From contig NW_024468308.1 in the NCBI RefSeq assembly GCF_002104995.1, positions 1 to 49,359 on the forward strand: 49,359 bases of DNA, given 5' to 3'. The notes under the pieces are model-generated. The model searched no databases. It worked only from the letters and a program-made list of their open reading frames with translations, and was not told where the DNA came from. The DNA comes from Linderina pennispora (lineage: Eukaryota; Kickxellomycota; Kickxellomycetes; Kickxellales; Kickxellaceae). The position numbers and the translations under genes were made by a program. Below, in pieces: positions 10,049 to 19,175 of this stretch (its first letter is position 1; the number at the start of each line of letters is the position of its first letter).

Positions 10049-10609
10049 CTAGGAGACGATTCTGAGAACCGTCGACGCACCAGTCTGCCTGCTGGGGAAG
10101 ATGACAGCCGGGCCGCTGCTATCGATCCAGACACTGAACGAGCGGCTGTTCTTGGCTGCATACTTGCAAGCGGCAGTGACATCGATAAAATCCGGCCTTG
10201 CGCTCCCACTAACATCAACGCTGCCCAGGACATTGCCTGTCGGGATGTTCGACTGGCCATTGACCAAGTCCTCATCCCAGTCGTTTGATGCCTCCGACGC
10301 AGTCAGCGTGTATGCACCGCCGGGCGAAGAGACGGGCTGCTGCAGACGGAGCTGGCACTGGCTGATCTTGTTGAGGCCGGCAGGCAGATCAAAGCCGATC
10401 AGCATGCGCACGACCTCGTCGTTCTGCAGCGATGCCGCCAGCGTGTTGTCGGTGCCATGGTTGATCAGCGCGCAGGGCGAGTCGCCGCATTGCTGAAGGT
10501 TGAACACGACCGTGGCATCCTTGGTGCATCCAACGTCAGTGACCGATGCAGTGTTGCCGAGAGAGGCGAAGAGCGCGAAGCTGAAGACAATCTTGGTGAA
10601 AACGTTCAT
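10049..10609 (-). CDS. Secreted DNRLRE-domain protein
   Basis: A predicted secreted protein of 186 residues. Residues 1 to about 20 form a signal peptide (MNVFTKIVFSFALFASLGNT). The rest is a single DNRLRE-type beta-sandwich, recognisable by a Thr/Asp-rich first strand, RMLIGFDLP (the R-x-L-x-x-F-D core), CQLRLQQPVS, an ND-W segment (ASNDWDEDLV), GSVDVSG, IDVTAACKYA and the late SFSVWIDSSGPAVIFPSR. DNRLRE domains are carbohydrate-binding (CBM96-like) or stalk modules of surface proteins; here the domain stands alone. A paralogue with the same layout lies at 13134-13703. The role is unknown; cell wall or substrate binding is an inference. A TATA box precedes the gene by about 90 bp. Confidence 0.85.
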   Translation of the reverse strand: MNVFTKIVFSFALFASLGNTASVTDVGCTKDATVVFNLQQCGDSPCALINHGTDNTLAASLQNDEVVRMLIGFDLPAGLNKISQCQLRLQQPVSSPGGAYTLTASEASNDWDEDLVNGQSNIPTGNVLGSVDVSGSARPDFIDVTAACKYAAKNSRSFSVWIDSSGPAVIFPSRQTGASTVLRIVS

Positions 10610-10698
10610 GGCTGGAGATTAGATTTTATAAAGATATCACGCTTGAAGCTGGTGCTGAGATGTGGGAGGCATGGTTTGATTTGCGGTGGGGGCAGCAG

Positions 10699-10706
10699 TT
10701 TATATA
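10699..10706 (-). promoter_or_regulatory. TATA box of the first DNRLRE gene
   Basis: The minus strand reads TATATAAA, 90 bp upstream of the ATG at 10609. The paralogue has an equivalent box at 13807-13814. Confidence 0.55.
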
Positions 10707-10963
10707 GCACCTATTGCCTTGGAGGTTCCAGCGGAGGCCAGCTCATGGTGTGGGTGTACACAGGGAAACAAAGGCAGCGTCGGTGAAGGGCCTCAGATCA
10801 CAAGGGCGCGGACAAGCCCTTTGCAACTGCAGGAGGGTTTTGTTTCTGCTAGGGCAATCAGGCACCAACGCAGAATGCAAGTCAGCCGGGCACATTGACC
10901 TAAACGAATGCTGGAATCCTTGGGCTCTTTGGTAGGAAGTTTGCAGCCTATTTGTATTTCCTG

Positions 10964-11209
10964 CTATCCATATGCCAACCGGTATTCGTGTACATATATA
11001 GGCACTGCTAGCTGCGCATTATTAGCCGCCTCATAAGCCTCGCTGATATCAATGGGCAATACCTGATAACCGTTCACATATAGCCGAAGTGGGAGAGTGG
11101 GTGGGAATACCCTCGTTCGAGTCATAATCTGCTGCAATTCAACCACCGCCCTGTTCACACGAACACCGGACATAGAGCTATTCTGTGTCTGGTCCCGGTT
11201 CCCACACAT
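10964..11209 (-). CDS. Possible small gene, 81 residues, unrecognised
   Basis: An ATG-started frame divergent from DUS3. The composition is protein-like, with RVFPPTLPLRLYVNGYQV and ISEAYEAANNAQLAVPIYV, and lacks low complexity. I recognise no domain, signal peptide or membrane segment. It starts about 134 bp from the DUS3 ATG, so a shared divergent promoter would be possible. It may equally be a chance frame in a 730-bp intergenic stretch; there is no TATA box or paralogue to support it. Confidence 0.25.
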   Translation of the reverse strand: MCGNRDQTQNSSMSGVRVNRAVVELQQIMTRTRVFPPTLPLRLYVNGYQVLPIDISEAYEAANNAQLAVPIYVHEYRLAYG

Positions 11210-11343
11210 TATGCACAGCCCAAGTGCCGGCCGTTGATTAACTTGCGGATCTTTTTCTCTTGATCAAGCAAAAGAAAGGCGCTGCCCAACTATGCAACAG
11301 CCTTGATCCACTTTGTCTTTGCTTTTGTCTTGAATTCCCTATA

Positions 11344-13074
11344 ATGCCAGCCGTAGAAGAACCACAACAGTCGTCGCCGCCTGTCGTAGAGCGCGAAAAG
11401 GGCGAGGCACCTATCAAGAAAGAATACCTGGTCGTATATCCCACTGAGCGTGCGACTGCGCCAGCAGACAAGCCCAGAGCCGAAGGCAGCAGCGAGCCCC
11501 AGCCAAAGCGTCGCGAAAAGGCCAGCGGGCAAAACAAAAACCGCAAGCAAAAGAACAAGCAGGTCTACAGCGATGCCAGCCGCCTATGTGCGCAGATTGC
11601 GCTCGGCGAAGAGTGCAAGTTTGGCGAAAAATGTACGTTTAGCCATGATGTCGACGACTTCCTGGCGCACCGCGATCCGGAGCTTGGCGACCGCTGCGTG
11701 CTGTTTGATTTGTTCGGAAAGTGCCGGTTTGGGCTGCGGTGTCGATTCTCATCAGCGCATACAACGGACGACCACAAGCAGACCGTGGACGAAGAAAAAG
11801 CCAAGCTAAAGACAGTTTATTGCACGAACGATCTTGGCAGGGACATGCAAATTAGGCTCAGGAAGAGGCAGGTCAAGTTTCCGCGTACTGAAGAGATCAC
11901 CAAGATTCTAGAAAACGAAGCGAAGGAGGGAGAGCAGCCTATAGCAGAAATCGACGAGGGTGGCGAAGATGCAGAGACCGACCGCTCTAAGCGGCACAAG
12001 GGAACGCGTGGGCACATTGACTACCGCGGCAAGACGTATCTTGCACCGCTGACTACCGTTGGCAACCTTCCATTCCGGCGAATCTGCAAGGGCTTTGGCG
12101 TCGACATCACGTGCTCCGAGATGGCCATCGCCACCAACCTGCTTCAGGGGCAGCATACCGAGTGGGCGCTGCTCAAGCGTCACCCGTGTGAGGACTTGTT
12201 CGGCATACAGCTTGCTGGAAATCGCTCCGATGTACTGGGCCGTGCAGCCGAAATCGTCAGCCGCGAATGCGAAACCGACTTTATCGACCTCAACATGGGA
12301 TGCCCCATCGACATGGCGTATAACAACGGCGGCGGCAGTGCTCTGATGGGCCACCCCAAGAAAATCAGCAGGATCGTGCGCACTATGCACTACGTGACTA
12401 ACTGTGACGTTACCGTCAAGTTCCGTACAGGAATCAACAAGAATGACAATGTCGCGCATACGCTTATTCCACAGTTTGAGGAGTGGGGAGCCGCCTTGGG
12501 CACGCTCCATGGCCGATCGCGTCAACAGCGCTACACAAAGCTTGCAGACTGGGAGTACATTGCGCAGTGCAAGAAGACAACCAACAGAATGCCTCTGTTT
12601 GGTGGTGGAGATGTCATGTCCTGGGAGGAGTACTGGGACCACATGGACAACCAATGCGCGGACGGAATCATGATCGGCCGTGGCGCCCTCATCAAGCCTT
12701 GGATCTTCAAGGAAATCAATGAGCGCAAGGTGTGGGATATCTCTGCCACTGAGCGTCTGGATATCCTCAAGGACTTTACCAAATTCGGCATGGAGCATTG
12801 GGGAACGGACACTGTGGGCATCAACAATGTGCGCCGCTACTTGCTCGAGTGGCAGTCGTTTTTGCACCGCTACATTCCTGTCAGTCTGCTGGAGGTGCTG
12901 CCACAGCGTATGAACGAACGGCCACCACCGTTTGTAGGCCGCAATGACCTGGAGACGCTGATGGCCAGCGACAAGGTCAGCGACTGGATCAAGATATCCG
13001 AGATGCTGTTAGGCCCAGCACCTGACAACTACACGTTCTTGCCTAAGCACAAGTCAAACTCTTATGAAGGCTAA
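11344..13074 (+). CDS. DUS3: tRNA-dihydrouridine(47) synthase
   Basis: An intronless gene of 576 residues matching the eukaryotic Dus3 layout. A basic N-terminal region precedes two CCCH zinc fingers: Cys82, Cys91, Cys97, His101 and Cys118, Cys127, Cys133, His139. The FMN-binding TIM-barrel domain starts near residue 225 with KTYLAPLTTVGNLPFRRIC. The catalytic cysteine is Cys320 in DLNMGCPIDMAYNNGGGSAL. LHGRSRQQRYTK (388-399) and GGGDVMSWEEY (about 420-430) are further family blocks. The enzyme reduces U47 in the variable loop of tRNAs, using NADPH. The ATG at 11344 is preferred over an upstream in-frame TTG (11260) because a nuclear gene should start with ATG and the extension resembles nothing in the family. 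Confidence 0.95.
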   Translation: MPAVEEPQQSSPPVVEREKGEAPIKKEYLVVYPTERATAPADKPRAEGSSEPQPKRREKASGQNKNRKQKNKQVYSDASRLCAQIALGEECKFGEKCTFSHDVDDFLAHRDPELGDRCVLFDLFGKCRFGLRCRFSSAHTTDDHKQTVDEEKAKLKTVYCTNDLGRDMQIRLRKRQVKFPRTEEITKILENEAKEGEQPIAEIDEGGEDAETDRSKRHKGTRGHIDYRGKTYLAPLTTVGNLPFRRICKGFGVDITCSEMAIATNLLQGQHTEWALLKRHPCEDLFGIQLAGNRSDVLGRAAEIVSRECETDFIDLNMGCPIDMAYNNGGGSALMGHPKKISRIVRTMHYVTNCDVTVKFRTGINKNDNVAHTLIPQFEEWGAALGTLHGRSRQQRYTKLADWEYIAQCKKTTNRMPLFGGGDVMSWEEYWDHMDNQCADGIMIGRGALIKPWIFKEINERKVWDISATERLDILKDFTKFGMEHWGTDTVGINNVRRYLLEWQSFLHRYIPVSLLEVLPQRMNERPPPFVGRNDLETLMASDKVSDWIKISEMLLGPAPDNYTFLPKHKSNSYEG

Positions 13075-13133
13075 ACATGAGTAGTCTTGTATTGAGCTTA
13101 TTTAGAGGAACATGCTATCGTTCTTATACATCT

Positions 13134-13703
13134 TTAGTATGTGATATCGACACTGAACTTATCCTTGTTGGCCTGGTGCGAGTAGAACGTAACAGCCGGT
13201 CCACTGGTGTCAAGGAAAACGCTGAACTTGCCCTCAGCAGCCGCTTGGCAAGCACCAGTAATGTCAATATCGCCCGGCTTCTCGTCCTTGTCAGAAACAG
13301 ACACACTGCCAACCTGTCTAACGCTAGTGATTTGGGTCTGGGCGTTGGCTGTGGCTTCGTTCCAGTTGCTGCTGGCTGAGAATGCAGTGAGACTGTAGGA
13401 GCCACTGGGCGCATCCTTGGGAGTTGGGACATGCAGAACACACTTGGTGATTTGGGACGGGTCCTTGACCTTGCTGGGCATATCAAAGCCGAGCAGGATT
13501 CGCTCGTAGTCTCTGTTTCCCTTGAATGTCACCAGAGTGTCTTTGAGCCCCTTAGGCACTAGGGCATCAAAGGTTCCGTCGGCGTTCTGGAAGCCGTTGT
13601 AGGCGAGAGTCGTATCGCGGGCAACATCAGTGGTGACGACGTTATTACCAGACTTGGCGAAAGCGACAGCGGCGAGAGCAGAGAGAATGGCAATGACCTT
13701 CAT
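13134..13703 (-). CDS. Secreted DNRLRE-domain protein, paralogue
   Basis: A protein of 189 residues with a signal peptide (about residues 1-16, MKVIAILSALAAVAFA) and one DNRLRE-type domain. The same blocks appear as in the gene at 10049-10609: ERILLGFDMP, CVLHVPTPKDAPSGSYSLTA, SNWNEA, VGSVSVSDK, IDITGACQAAAEGKFSVF and DTSGPAVTFYSHQ. Both copies point leftward and flank DUS3, whose stop is about 60 bp from this gene's stop (convergent). The copies are clearly diverged, so the duplication is old. Function is unknown; an extracellular carbohydrate-binding or wall role is an inference from the family. Confidence 0.85.
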   Translation of the reverse strand: MKVIAILSALAAVAFAKSGNNVVTTDVARDTTLAYNGFQNADGTFDALVPKGLKDTLVTFKGNRDYERILLGFDMPSKVKDPSQITKCVLHVPTPKDAPSGSYSLTAFSASSNWNEATANAQTQITSVRQVGSVSVSDKDEKPGDIDITGACQAAAEGKFSVFLDTSGPAVTFYSHQANKDKFSVDITY

Positions 13704-13806
13704 GATATATGTGGTATGATACTGTTTCTGAGGATTGGCTTGATGACTATGATGGTGGTGACTGTTGATGGTGGATTTTGGTGTTGGTGTAGGATGCCTT
13801 GGGCCA

Positions 13807-13814
13807 TTTTATAT
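13807..13814 (-). promoter_or_regulatory. TATA box of the second DNRLRE gene
   Basis: The minus strand reads ATATAAAA, about 104 bp upstream of the ATG at 13703. Confidence 0.55.
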
Positions 13815-14770
13815 GCGCTAGCCCACCGGTTCAGATCGGTGGTACACCCCTCTTGCCCACCCCAAATGTGGGCTGATATTTTTATTTCTTACCCATGTCA
13901 AATGTTTGGTCCTTCCCACAACCTCACCCCAGTGTGAAATATGCACGCGACATATTTTACAATTGCTACCTTATGAAGGACTTGGTTCCTATATTTAGAA
14001 ATACCTTACATTCTCACTAACATAAGCTTGTTAGGCTCTGGGCACAATAAAGGGTGGAGAGCTCCGGACCCCCACGAGTCGACCGGATACTCACGACCCC
14101 CTCTTAAGTTGGGCAAGCCAAGGAAAGCAGCTTTTCGTAGCAAAACTGCGCTGCCGGCATTTTTTTTCATGCCCCTTGAGGCCAGAATTAAACAAGTCTG
14201 GGAAACAACGCAATTTATGCATGTTGAATTCAATTGTCGCAGAGAGGGCTTGGTTTGTGCGAATAGGTGCGGCGCGTGTGCACAAACCTGCACAAGTGCG
14301 CATGCGCTGCACTCTACTGCCCACCCAATGCTGGCATGCGCACCCTTCATTCGCAATAGCTGTGCAAGCACCTTTTTCGCTCGGATATGCCTCGATACCC
14401 TTATGACGGATTCTCTACAAGTCAGGCCACTGTGCTAGGCAGCATCTTTCCAGTCAGCATTATGATGTCTGCATCGACCAGCAGAGGCCATAGGCTGCTG
14501 CTGTTTCCAACATATGCTGAAGGGAAGTGAAAGATGAGGCAGATGCCTCCTCCTTGTCGCTTGCCGGAACAAGAGGCTTTCGTTTGTGGATGTGACCTCG
14601 TGGCCAGGATCCAATGGCACTCTTCCGCCTCCTTCTAGTATATACAATTTACAATGCACACAGCGTCAACGGCGCCCGGCTTTGTATTCCACGGCGAGGC
14701 CCACCACTTGGCCCCACGTTTCATCCGCTGGCTAAACCACCACCCTTACCCGGTGAGAGCGTCCAACATT
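13815..14770. other. Intergenic region between DNRLRE and aquaporin promoters
   Basis: About 950 bp between two divergent genes. Open frames here are short, overlap on both strands and show no domain. No tRNA or repeat was recognised. Confidence 0.35.
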
Positions 14771-14778
14771 TATAAACA
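14771..14778 (+). promoter_or_regulatory. TATA box of the aquaglyceroporin gene
   Basis: TATAAACA lies 102 bp before the ATG at 14873. It places the transcript start downstream of the in-frame ATG at 14654, so that longer reading is unlikely. Confidence 0.55.
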
Positions 14779-14872
14779 AACTCGAAACCCCTCTGAAGCA
14801 GCCAGAGCTCAAAACATTCCCACACAGTATTCTTCTTCCATTATTCCTAACATTTGTTCTCTCACTAGCCAA

Positions 14873-15643
14873 ATGTCTTCGTTCAGGAACATCGCGGCCC
14901 CTTACTGGGCCGAATTTATCGGCACCCTGGTTCTCACCACCGTGGGACTCGGTGCTACCGCGCAGAGCCTCGTCAACAAGGACAGTCAGACCGACGCCCT
15001 GAGCAGCTCTGTGGCCTGGGGCCTTGCTGTTGCCCTCGGTATTTGGACATCTGAGCATGTCAGCGGCGGCCACATCAACCCCGCAGTGACCATCTCCAAA
15101 GCTATCTTCCACGGCTTCTCCTGGGCACAGGTTTCCGGCTACCTGCTTGCACAGACCCTCGGTGCATTTGTCGGTGCTGTCCTTGTCTGGGCCAACTTTG
15201 CCGCCGGCCTTGCTGCTCTCAAGCCTGGAGAGGCCGGCCTCCACCCAGCCACCGGCGCCTTCATCACCTCCAACGACTTTGGACAGGGCTTCTTGGGCGA
15301 GACCATTGGCTCGGCACTCTTTGTGCTGGCCATCTACGCTGTATCGGATGCCAACAGCAGTGCCAAGAACATCGGTCCGCTCGCCATTGGCCTGGCACTC
15401 AGCGCTGTGTCTCTTGGCTTGAGCTCCCCGCTCGGCCTGGCCCTTAACCCTGCTCGTGACTTTGGACCCCGCGTCTTCGCCGCCCTTGCCTATGACTTTA
15501 ATGCTCTCACTGACAGCAGCCTGTACTTTGTCGTCCCCATTGCTGGCCCTATCGTCGGCGGCACCATCGGTGCCTTTGTTTATGAGTGGCTGGTCAAGCA
15601 AGATGCCGAATACCACCACCAGCTCGAGGCAGGCACTGCCTGA
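14873..15643 (+). CDS. Aquaporin / aquaglyceroporin (MIP family)
   Basis: An intronless gene of 256 residues with six hydrophobic segments and both pore half-helices. The first NPA box is in GGHINPAVT (residues 69-71), the second in ALNPARDFGPR (192-194). The Asp right after the Arg of the second box (Asp196) is the usual sign of glycerol-conducting members, so a glycerol or small-solute facilitator in the plasma or vacuolar membrane is the likeliest role. The short termini differ from yeast Fps1, which has long regulatory extensions. An in-frame ATG at 14654 would add 73 residues unlike the family, and the TATA box argues against it. The gene converges on VPS37 with 141 bp between stops. Confidence 0.92.
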   Translation: MSSFRNIAAPYWAEFIGTLVLTTVGLGATAQSLVNKDSQTDALSSSVAWGLAVALGIWTSEHVSGGHINPAVTISKAIFHGFSWAQVSGYLLAQTLGAFVGAVLVWANFAAGLAALKPGEAGLHPATGAFITSNDFGQGFLGETIGSALFVLAIYAVSDANSSAKNIGPLAIGLALSAVSLGLSSPLGLALNPARDFGPRVFAALAYDFNALTDSSLYFVVPIAGPIVGGTIGAFVYEWLVKQDAEYHHQLEAGTA

Positions 15644-15784
15644 ATATCCCCTGCCTCCTCAAGTGAGGCAGCTCACTCCTTAATATCTCTCCATAGCGTT
15701 TACTCTGTGCGACTTTTTACCCACTACTGGATAATTTGATTTTACTATCTCTACCCAGAAGTACATCATAATACATAGAGGAGC

Positions 15785-16483
15785 TCAGCGGTCCATGGTA
15801 GGTACACCGACCAGCTTGCCACTCCTATGTGCGGCCGCCGCCAGCTGGTGCCTGGCATCGAGTGAGTGGTACGACTTTCTCAGCTGCTTGTACTGCTTGA
15901 TGAAGTCATCACATTCGGCCAACCCAATAGTACCGTTGTGGTTTCGGAAGTTGTCCAGCACCTCGTTCGACTTGATATCGAGCTGATTGGCTTCATCATT
16001 CATCCGCTGAATCAGTGTTTGCGGCGAATATGGCTTCTGAAGATCAACATGCTCCTGCACCAGCTCATACAGCCGTGTTGTCAACGACCCAGCCACCGCC
16101 TGCAGCTCTGCCACCTTGTCACGCATCTTTTTCAGCTCGGGCTCCGCGGTCAGGTTGATTTCCGCAAGACTCTCGTTCTCGACCCGCAGCTCGTATTCGA
16201 GCGTCCGAGTAAGCTGCACCTGCTCAAGCCCGTCAATATGCGCCTGGAACAGATCTTCATACCGAAGCAGGTCTTCGAGGTCATCCGCTGACTTGTTGGC
16301 AAACGTTGGGAAGTGCTCTCGCAGTAGCCGCAGCTTGTCCTCTATAATTTGCCGGTCTGATGGCAGGTTGTAGTTGTTCATGGGCTCAGGAACTCGCGAA
16401 TCGTACGGCCGCAATGCAACTGGCTCTCGTGACGAATGCGGCTCAAATTCGCTGAGGTCTGTGGAATCTGTTGGAGGTGACAT
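15785..16483 (-). CDS. VPS37: ESCRT-I subunit VPS37 (Mod_r domain)
   Basis: A protein of 232 residues. After about 50 polar residues comes a continuous helical, coiled-coil-like Mod_r domain. It runs from LRLLREHFPTFANKS through EDLLRYEDLFQAHID, LRVENESLAEINL and MRDKVAELQAVAGSL to an ending rich in Lys, Gln and His (CDDFIKQYKQLRKSYHSLDA). This is the Vps37 family layout. Vps37 joins Vps23 and Vps28 in the headpiece of ESCRT-I, which sorts ubiquitinated membrane proteins into multivesicular bodies. The start MSPPTDS at 16483 is chosen because the frame upstream is a Phe-rich translation of a poly-A/T tract. Confidence 0.85.
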   Translation of the reverse strand: MSPPTDSTDLSEFEPHSSREPVALRPYDSRVPEPMNNYNLPSDRQIIEDKLRLLREHFPTFANKSADDLEDLLRYEDLFQAHIDGLEQVQLTRTLEYELRVENESLAEINLTAEPELKKMRDKVAELQAVAGSLTTRLYELVQEHVDLQKPYSPQTLIQRMNDEANQLDIKSNEVLDNFRNHNGTIGLAECDDFIKQYKQLRKSYHSLDARHQLAAAAHRSGKLVGVPTMDR

Positions 16484-16914
16484 TGTCCTCTGATAGCTAT
16501 AAAGAAAAAAAAATGTGGAAATGTGAAAAAAAAAAAAAAAAGCGAAGCAAAACAAAGGGAATAGTTAGTTCCAAAACGCCCAGCACTATGCCTGCTTGGC
16601 ATGATGCCTCAATCACATGATCCGACCGGGCATATCAAAACAAGCCCCACATGCTCCTTCCCACAGGAACATGCCACTGAGGTAACTCGACGTCGCAATC
16701 CAGGTGTCTCAGGCTGTAGCCATACTAACAAAAAGTAGAGCTGCTATGTCTGATCTCACAGCACTGCATGCTATCCAGTGCAAAGAGGCCTAAGTAAAAG
16801 CCAAATACTCTGAAGAAAACAATGAGTACGATGAAACGCCTGGAGGACATAGTCTCCCACTCTGACACTGCATGTACGCTGATGCACACCGTTCTAGCAA
16901 GTTGTAAAAATAAC

Positions 16915-17647
16915 CACTGCGTGTCACATCCTGCCTGTTTCGGAATCAACAGCAAAACAGTAAACCACCGACACAAGCCGATGCCAACAAAAAGAATGGA
17001 GGACCTGGGTATCGATCCCAGTGCCTCGCGCATGCTAAGCGCGCGCTCTCCCATTTGAGCTAGACCCCCTGAATCTCGGAATCAAAGCTGATCCGATTTG
17101 CATTCCAATTTCTGATATCGTCTAAAAATAATCATATATAAAATACTGTATCAAAGTGGATTGCTCATGATGAAGCGGTGAAAGCGGGGCTCACACTCTA
17201 CTGCGGGCTACTGATGCACCCATGCACCCAAGCTATCGCCTGTATCAGTATTACCAGCTTCTCACTTGAGATTTCATATCTGTCATTTATATTTTTTTCC
17301 CTGTTCGTGTTGGCTGATTGCACAGGAAAACCACTGCCCTACGATGTCGGTGTTGGCTTGAACAATTTGAGAAAGCAAGCAACTAATAGAGGATGAGCGT
17401 TTGTTTCATTTAGAGTCTAGTGAATCAAGAGCCGGATGCATGTCCCAAGTAACATACCAAGTGCTAATGTGGCTCGTATAGGTGAAACAACACTGTCCAA
17501 TTCTCACATAAGATCGAGCGCCGGTGTACAGTGGGGTTATTCAATGGTATCTGCCACAAAAGGGTGGTTTTCCAACTGCAGAGTCAAAGTACTTTGGCAT
17601 ATATTTCATGTTGCAGATAGAGTTGATTAAGGAAGGAGACAATCCAG
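16915..17647 (+). repeat. Direct repeat copy 1 (0.73 kb, contains tRNA-Ala)
   Basis: This segment recurs in the same orientation at 37634-38364 with only scattered substitutions and small indels. Homology begins at CACTGCGTGTCACATC and ends at GGAGACAATCCAG in both. The copies carry no conserved protein: a 72-codon frame in copy 1 is frameshifted in copy 2. The only recognisable gene is the tRNA-Ala. The copies lie outside the large inverted-repeat arms and, unlike those, are not inverted. Confidence 0.9.
16997..17069 (-). tRNA. tRNA-Ala (AGC), copy 1
   Basis: A 73-nt cloverleaf on the minus strand. The acceptor is GGGGGTC paired with GTCCTCC, the anticodon stem is CGCGC/GCGCG with loop TTAGCAT (anticodon AGC), and the T arm is CTGGG/CCCAG. 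The G3-U70 wobble pair, the alanine identity element, is present. Position 6:67 is a U-U mismatch. No intron. Identical in copy 2 at 37716-37788. Confidence 0.93.
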
Positions 17648-17700
17648 ACAAATACCAGCATAGATTAACCATATATTCTATATTCTTTCACCTAAATTAT

Positions 17701-17850
17701 GACTGGTTATCGGGTGTAGATAGAAAACATCTTTTCAAAAATCTGACTGAGGGGAAGAAGGAAAATGTATCGTCTGCCTGAGCCTTTGTACATGTGTGTT
17801 TCGACCTTGCCTATGGTGGTGCAAAGGGACTCCGGGCCATGAATATCAAC
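17701..17850 (+). repeat. Dispersed repeat, copy A (possible LINE tail relic)
   Basis: About 150 bp similar to 22621-22780, sharing TTTTCAAAAAT, GACTGAGGGGAAGAAG versus GACCGAGGGGAAGAAG, and a GGTGGTGCAAAGGGACTCCGG-like block. One translation of the shared block gives Gly-Gly-Ala-x-Gly-Leu-Arg, loosely like the GGLG segment near the end of non-LTR retrotransposon ORF2. The assignment is weak; the repetition is clear. Confidence 0.5.
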
Positions 17851-18470
17851 ATCAATAACTAAATGGTAGTTACAGCCCTTTTATACTACATACTAGCATA
17901 GGAGGCATAATAGTATTATGCTAAATTTAGTTACGTATAACCCTAATTGTGAAGAGGGTGGGGTACCTAGGGGTCTTGTGGTTCAATTTGGCCTGGACTA
18001 CACGGGAATCTGCTGTGCGCTGATGGTTGCATCACTCGGTCAACGCTTATTCGATACTCCGATTTCATACTCTACGAACACTCACGCGTGTGTGACGTTA
18101 GCAACGGCAGTATATGCACTAATGCCATCCTGAACCGAAAACCTTTCAAATGCATCAGACCAGTCCAGAAGGCAATCTTCAGAATACTTTTGTTTCCAAT
18201 CGGTGGCCAATATTGTTCAAGCCCGTGCTGGCAAAAGAAATCAACAGATTTCTTTAAAACAAGCAAGAGCGGAAAATAGATCATAAAACCTGTGTCTACT
18301 TTTACTGGCTCGTTAGGGAGCTGTATGCTGGTCATTCCTACATCACTAACCCCCGATTTGCTTGAGAACTGGGTTGACTCACTATTTGTTTATGACCGAT
18401 AACATGTTCCAACAGTCCTTCTCAGCCCTGTCTTTGCACATACATTTTGTCTCAGACTCCAAGTAACATA

Positions 18471-18830
18471 TGTCATGCCGCTAGGGTAGTTCCGACTCAC
18501 CCTAGGCGGATTACTCACTGAGAGTGGCGCAGCTTTATCCAGGGCCGTACGCGGCTTAGATGAGGGCTCAGTATGCGCACTCGGCGCTTGCTTAAATACC
18601 CCTTGCTGGCTCCTAGCAGCAGGGATTCCTTCTGGTTTTTCCAATATATTTTTGTGAACGCTTACTTTTGGTTTTATCAGCACATTTACAATCATCACTA
18701 GGAGAACACGCTACCTAGTTTCCTCTTCCCTGACATTTGACCTAGGTCGTTTTAGGCACGCGCCGTATTATTGAAGTATACTTTGTGGGCTATGATGAGT
18801 GCTGACAGAAGAAAGGCACCTGGCACCACA
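18471..18830 (+). mobile_element. Solo LTR-like element, copy 1
   Basis: A 360-bp element starting TGTCATGCC and ending GGCACCACA, i.e. the TG...CA ends of LTRs with imperfect terminal inverted repeats. It is flanked by the 4-bp direct repeat CATA on both sides. A TATA-like TTAAATACC lies about 120 bp inside. A diverged relative lies in opposite orientation at 38679-39036. There is no internal retrotransposon sequence nearby, so it would be a solo LTR. It ends 120 bp upstream of the small gene at 18951 and points the same way, so it could supply its promoter. Confidence 0.6.
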
Positions 18831-18950
18831 CATATTATATTATGCCTGCCTTTCCTTGCGAGCCTTTCATATCCACTTTCTTAGATTTGATCTTTTCTTT
18901 TCCCTTTAAAATATTAGAATCTTTCACTGCTACTATTCCGTGTCACTAAA

Positions 18951-19175
18951 ATGGCTAGCAGCATCACCAACCAGCCTGAATCAATTAATTTTGCTAGGTC
19001 GTGGCTTGACCTAAGCGATGACGAAGATTATTGCAGTTCTGGGCATCTTTTCAGTTTCCTGCATATGAAGCAGCCACATACCAGATCAGCCTCCCCTGAA
19101 TCTCCAAAAGAGCAGACGAAGCATGATCCACTTCGCTTCCTCAAGCCCACACTCAAGATAGGGCTATTCCAGTAA
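18951..19175 (+). CDS. Small 74-residue protein of unknown function, copy 1
   Basis: An ATG frame of 74 codons. It aligns without any gap, over its full length, to the 74-residue protein at 36630-36854 on the other strand: 42 of 74 positions are identical, with the last 18 (KHDPLRFLKPTLKIGLFQ) all identical. Shared features are the MAS start, SIN, SWLDLSD followed by an acidic pair, FSF-x-H and KQ. The equal length and conserved blocks in an otherwise diverged sequence argue for a real gene. The large inverted-repeat arm begins inside it at 19119, so the 3' third is shared by duplication and the 5' two thirds are not. No signal peptide or membrane segment; acidic then basic composition. I do not recognise the family. 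Confidence 0.6.
   Translation: MASSITNQPESINFARSWLDLSDDEDYCSSGHLFSFLHMKQPHTRSASPESPKEQTKHDPLRFLKPTLKIGLFQ

Noticed and set aside
11908-12867. 319-codon frame antisense to DUS3
   Set aside because: DUS3 has full motif support in the other direction; this frame shows none.
14732-15619. 295-codon frame antisense to the aquaporin gene
   Set aside because: It lies opposite a clear aquaporin and has no recognisable feature.
17178-17396. 72-codon frame in the first direct repeat
   Set aside because: The second repeat copy has an indel that breaks it, so it is not conserved as protein.
17918-18279. Overlapping 60-87-codon frames on both strands left of the solo LTR
   Set aside because: The composition looks partly protein-like, but the frames contradict each other and I recognise no family.
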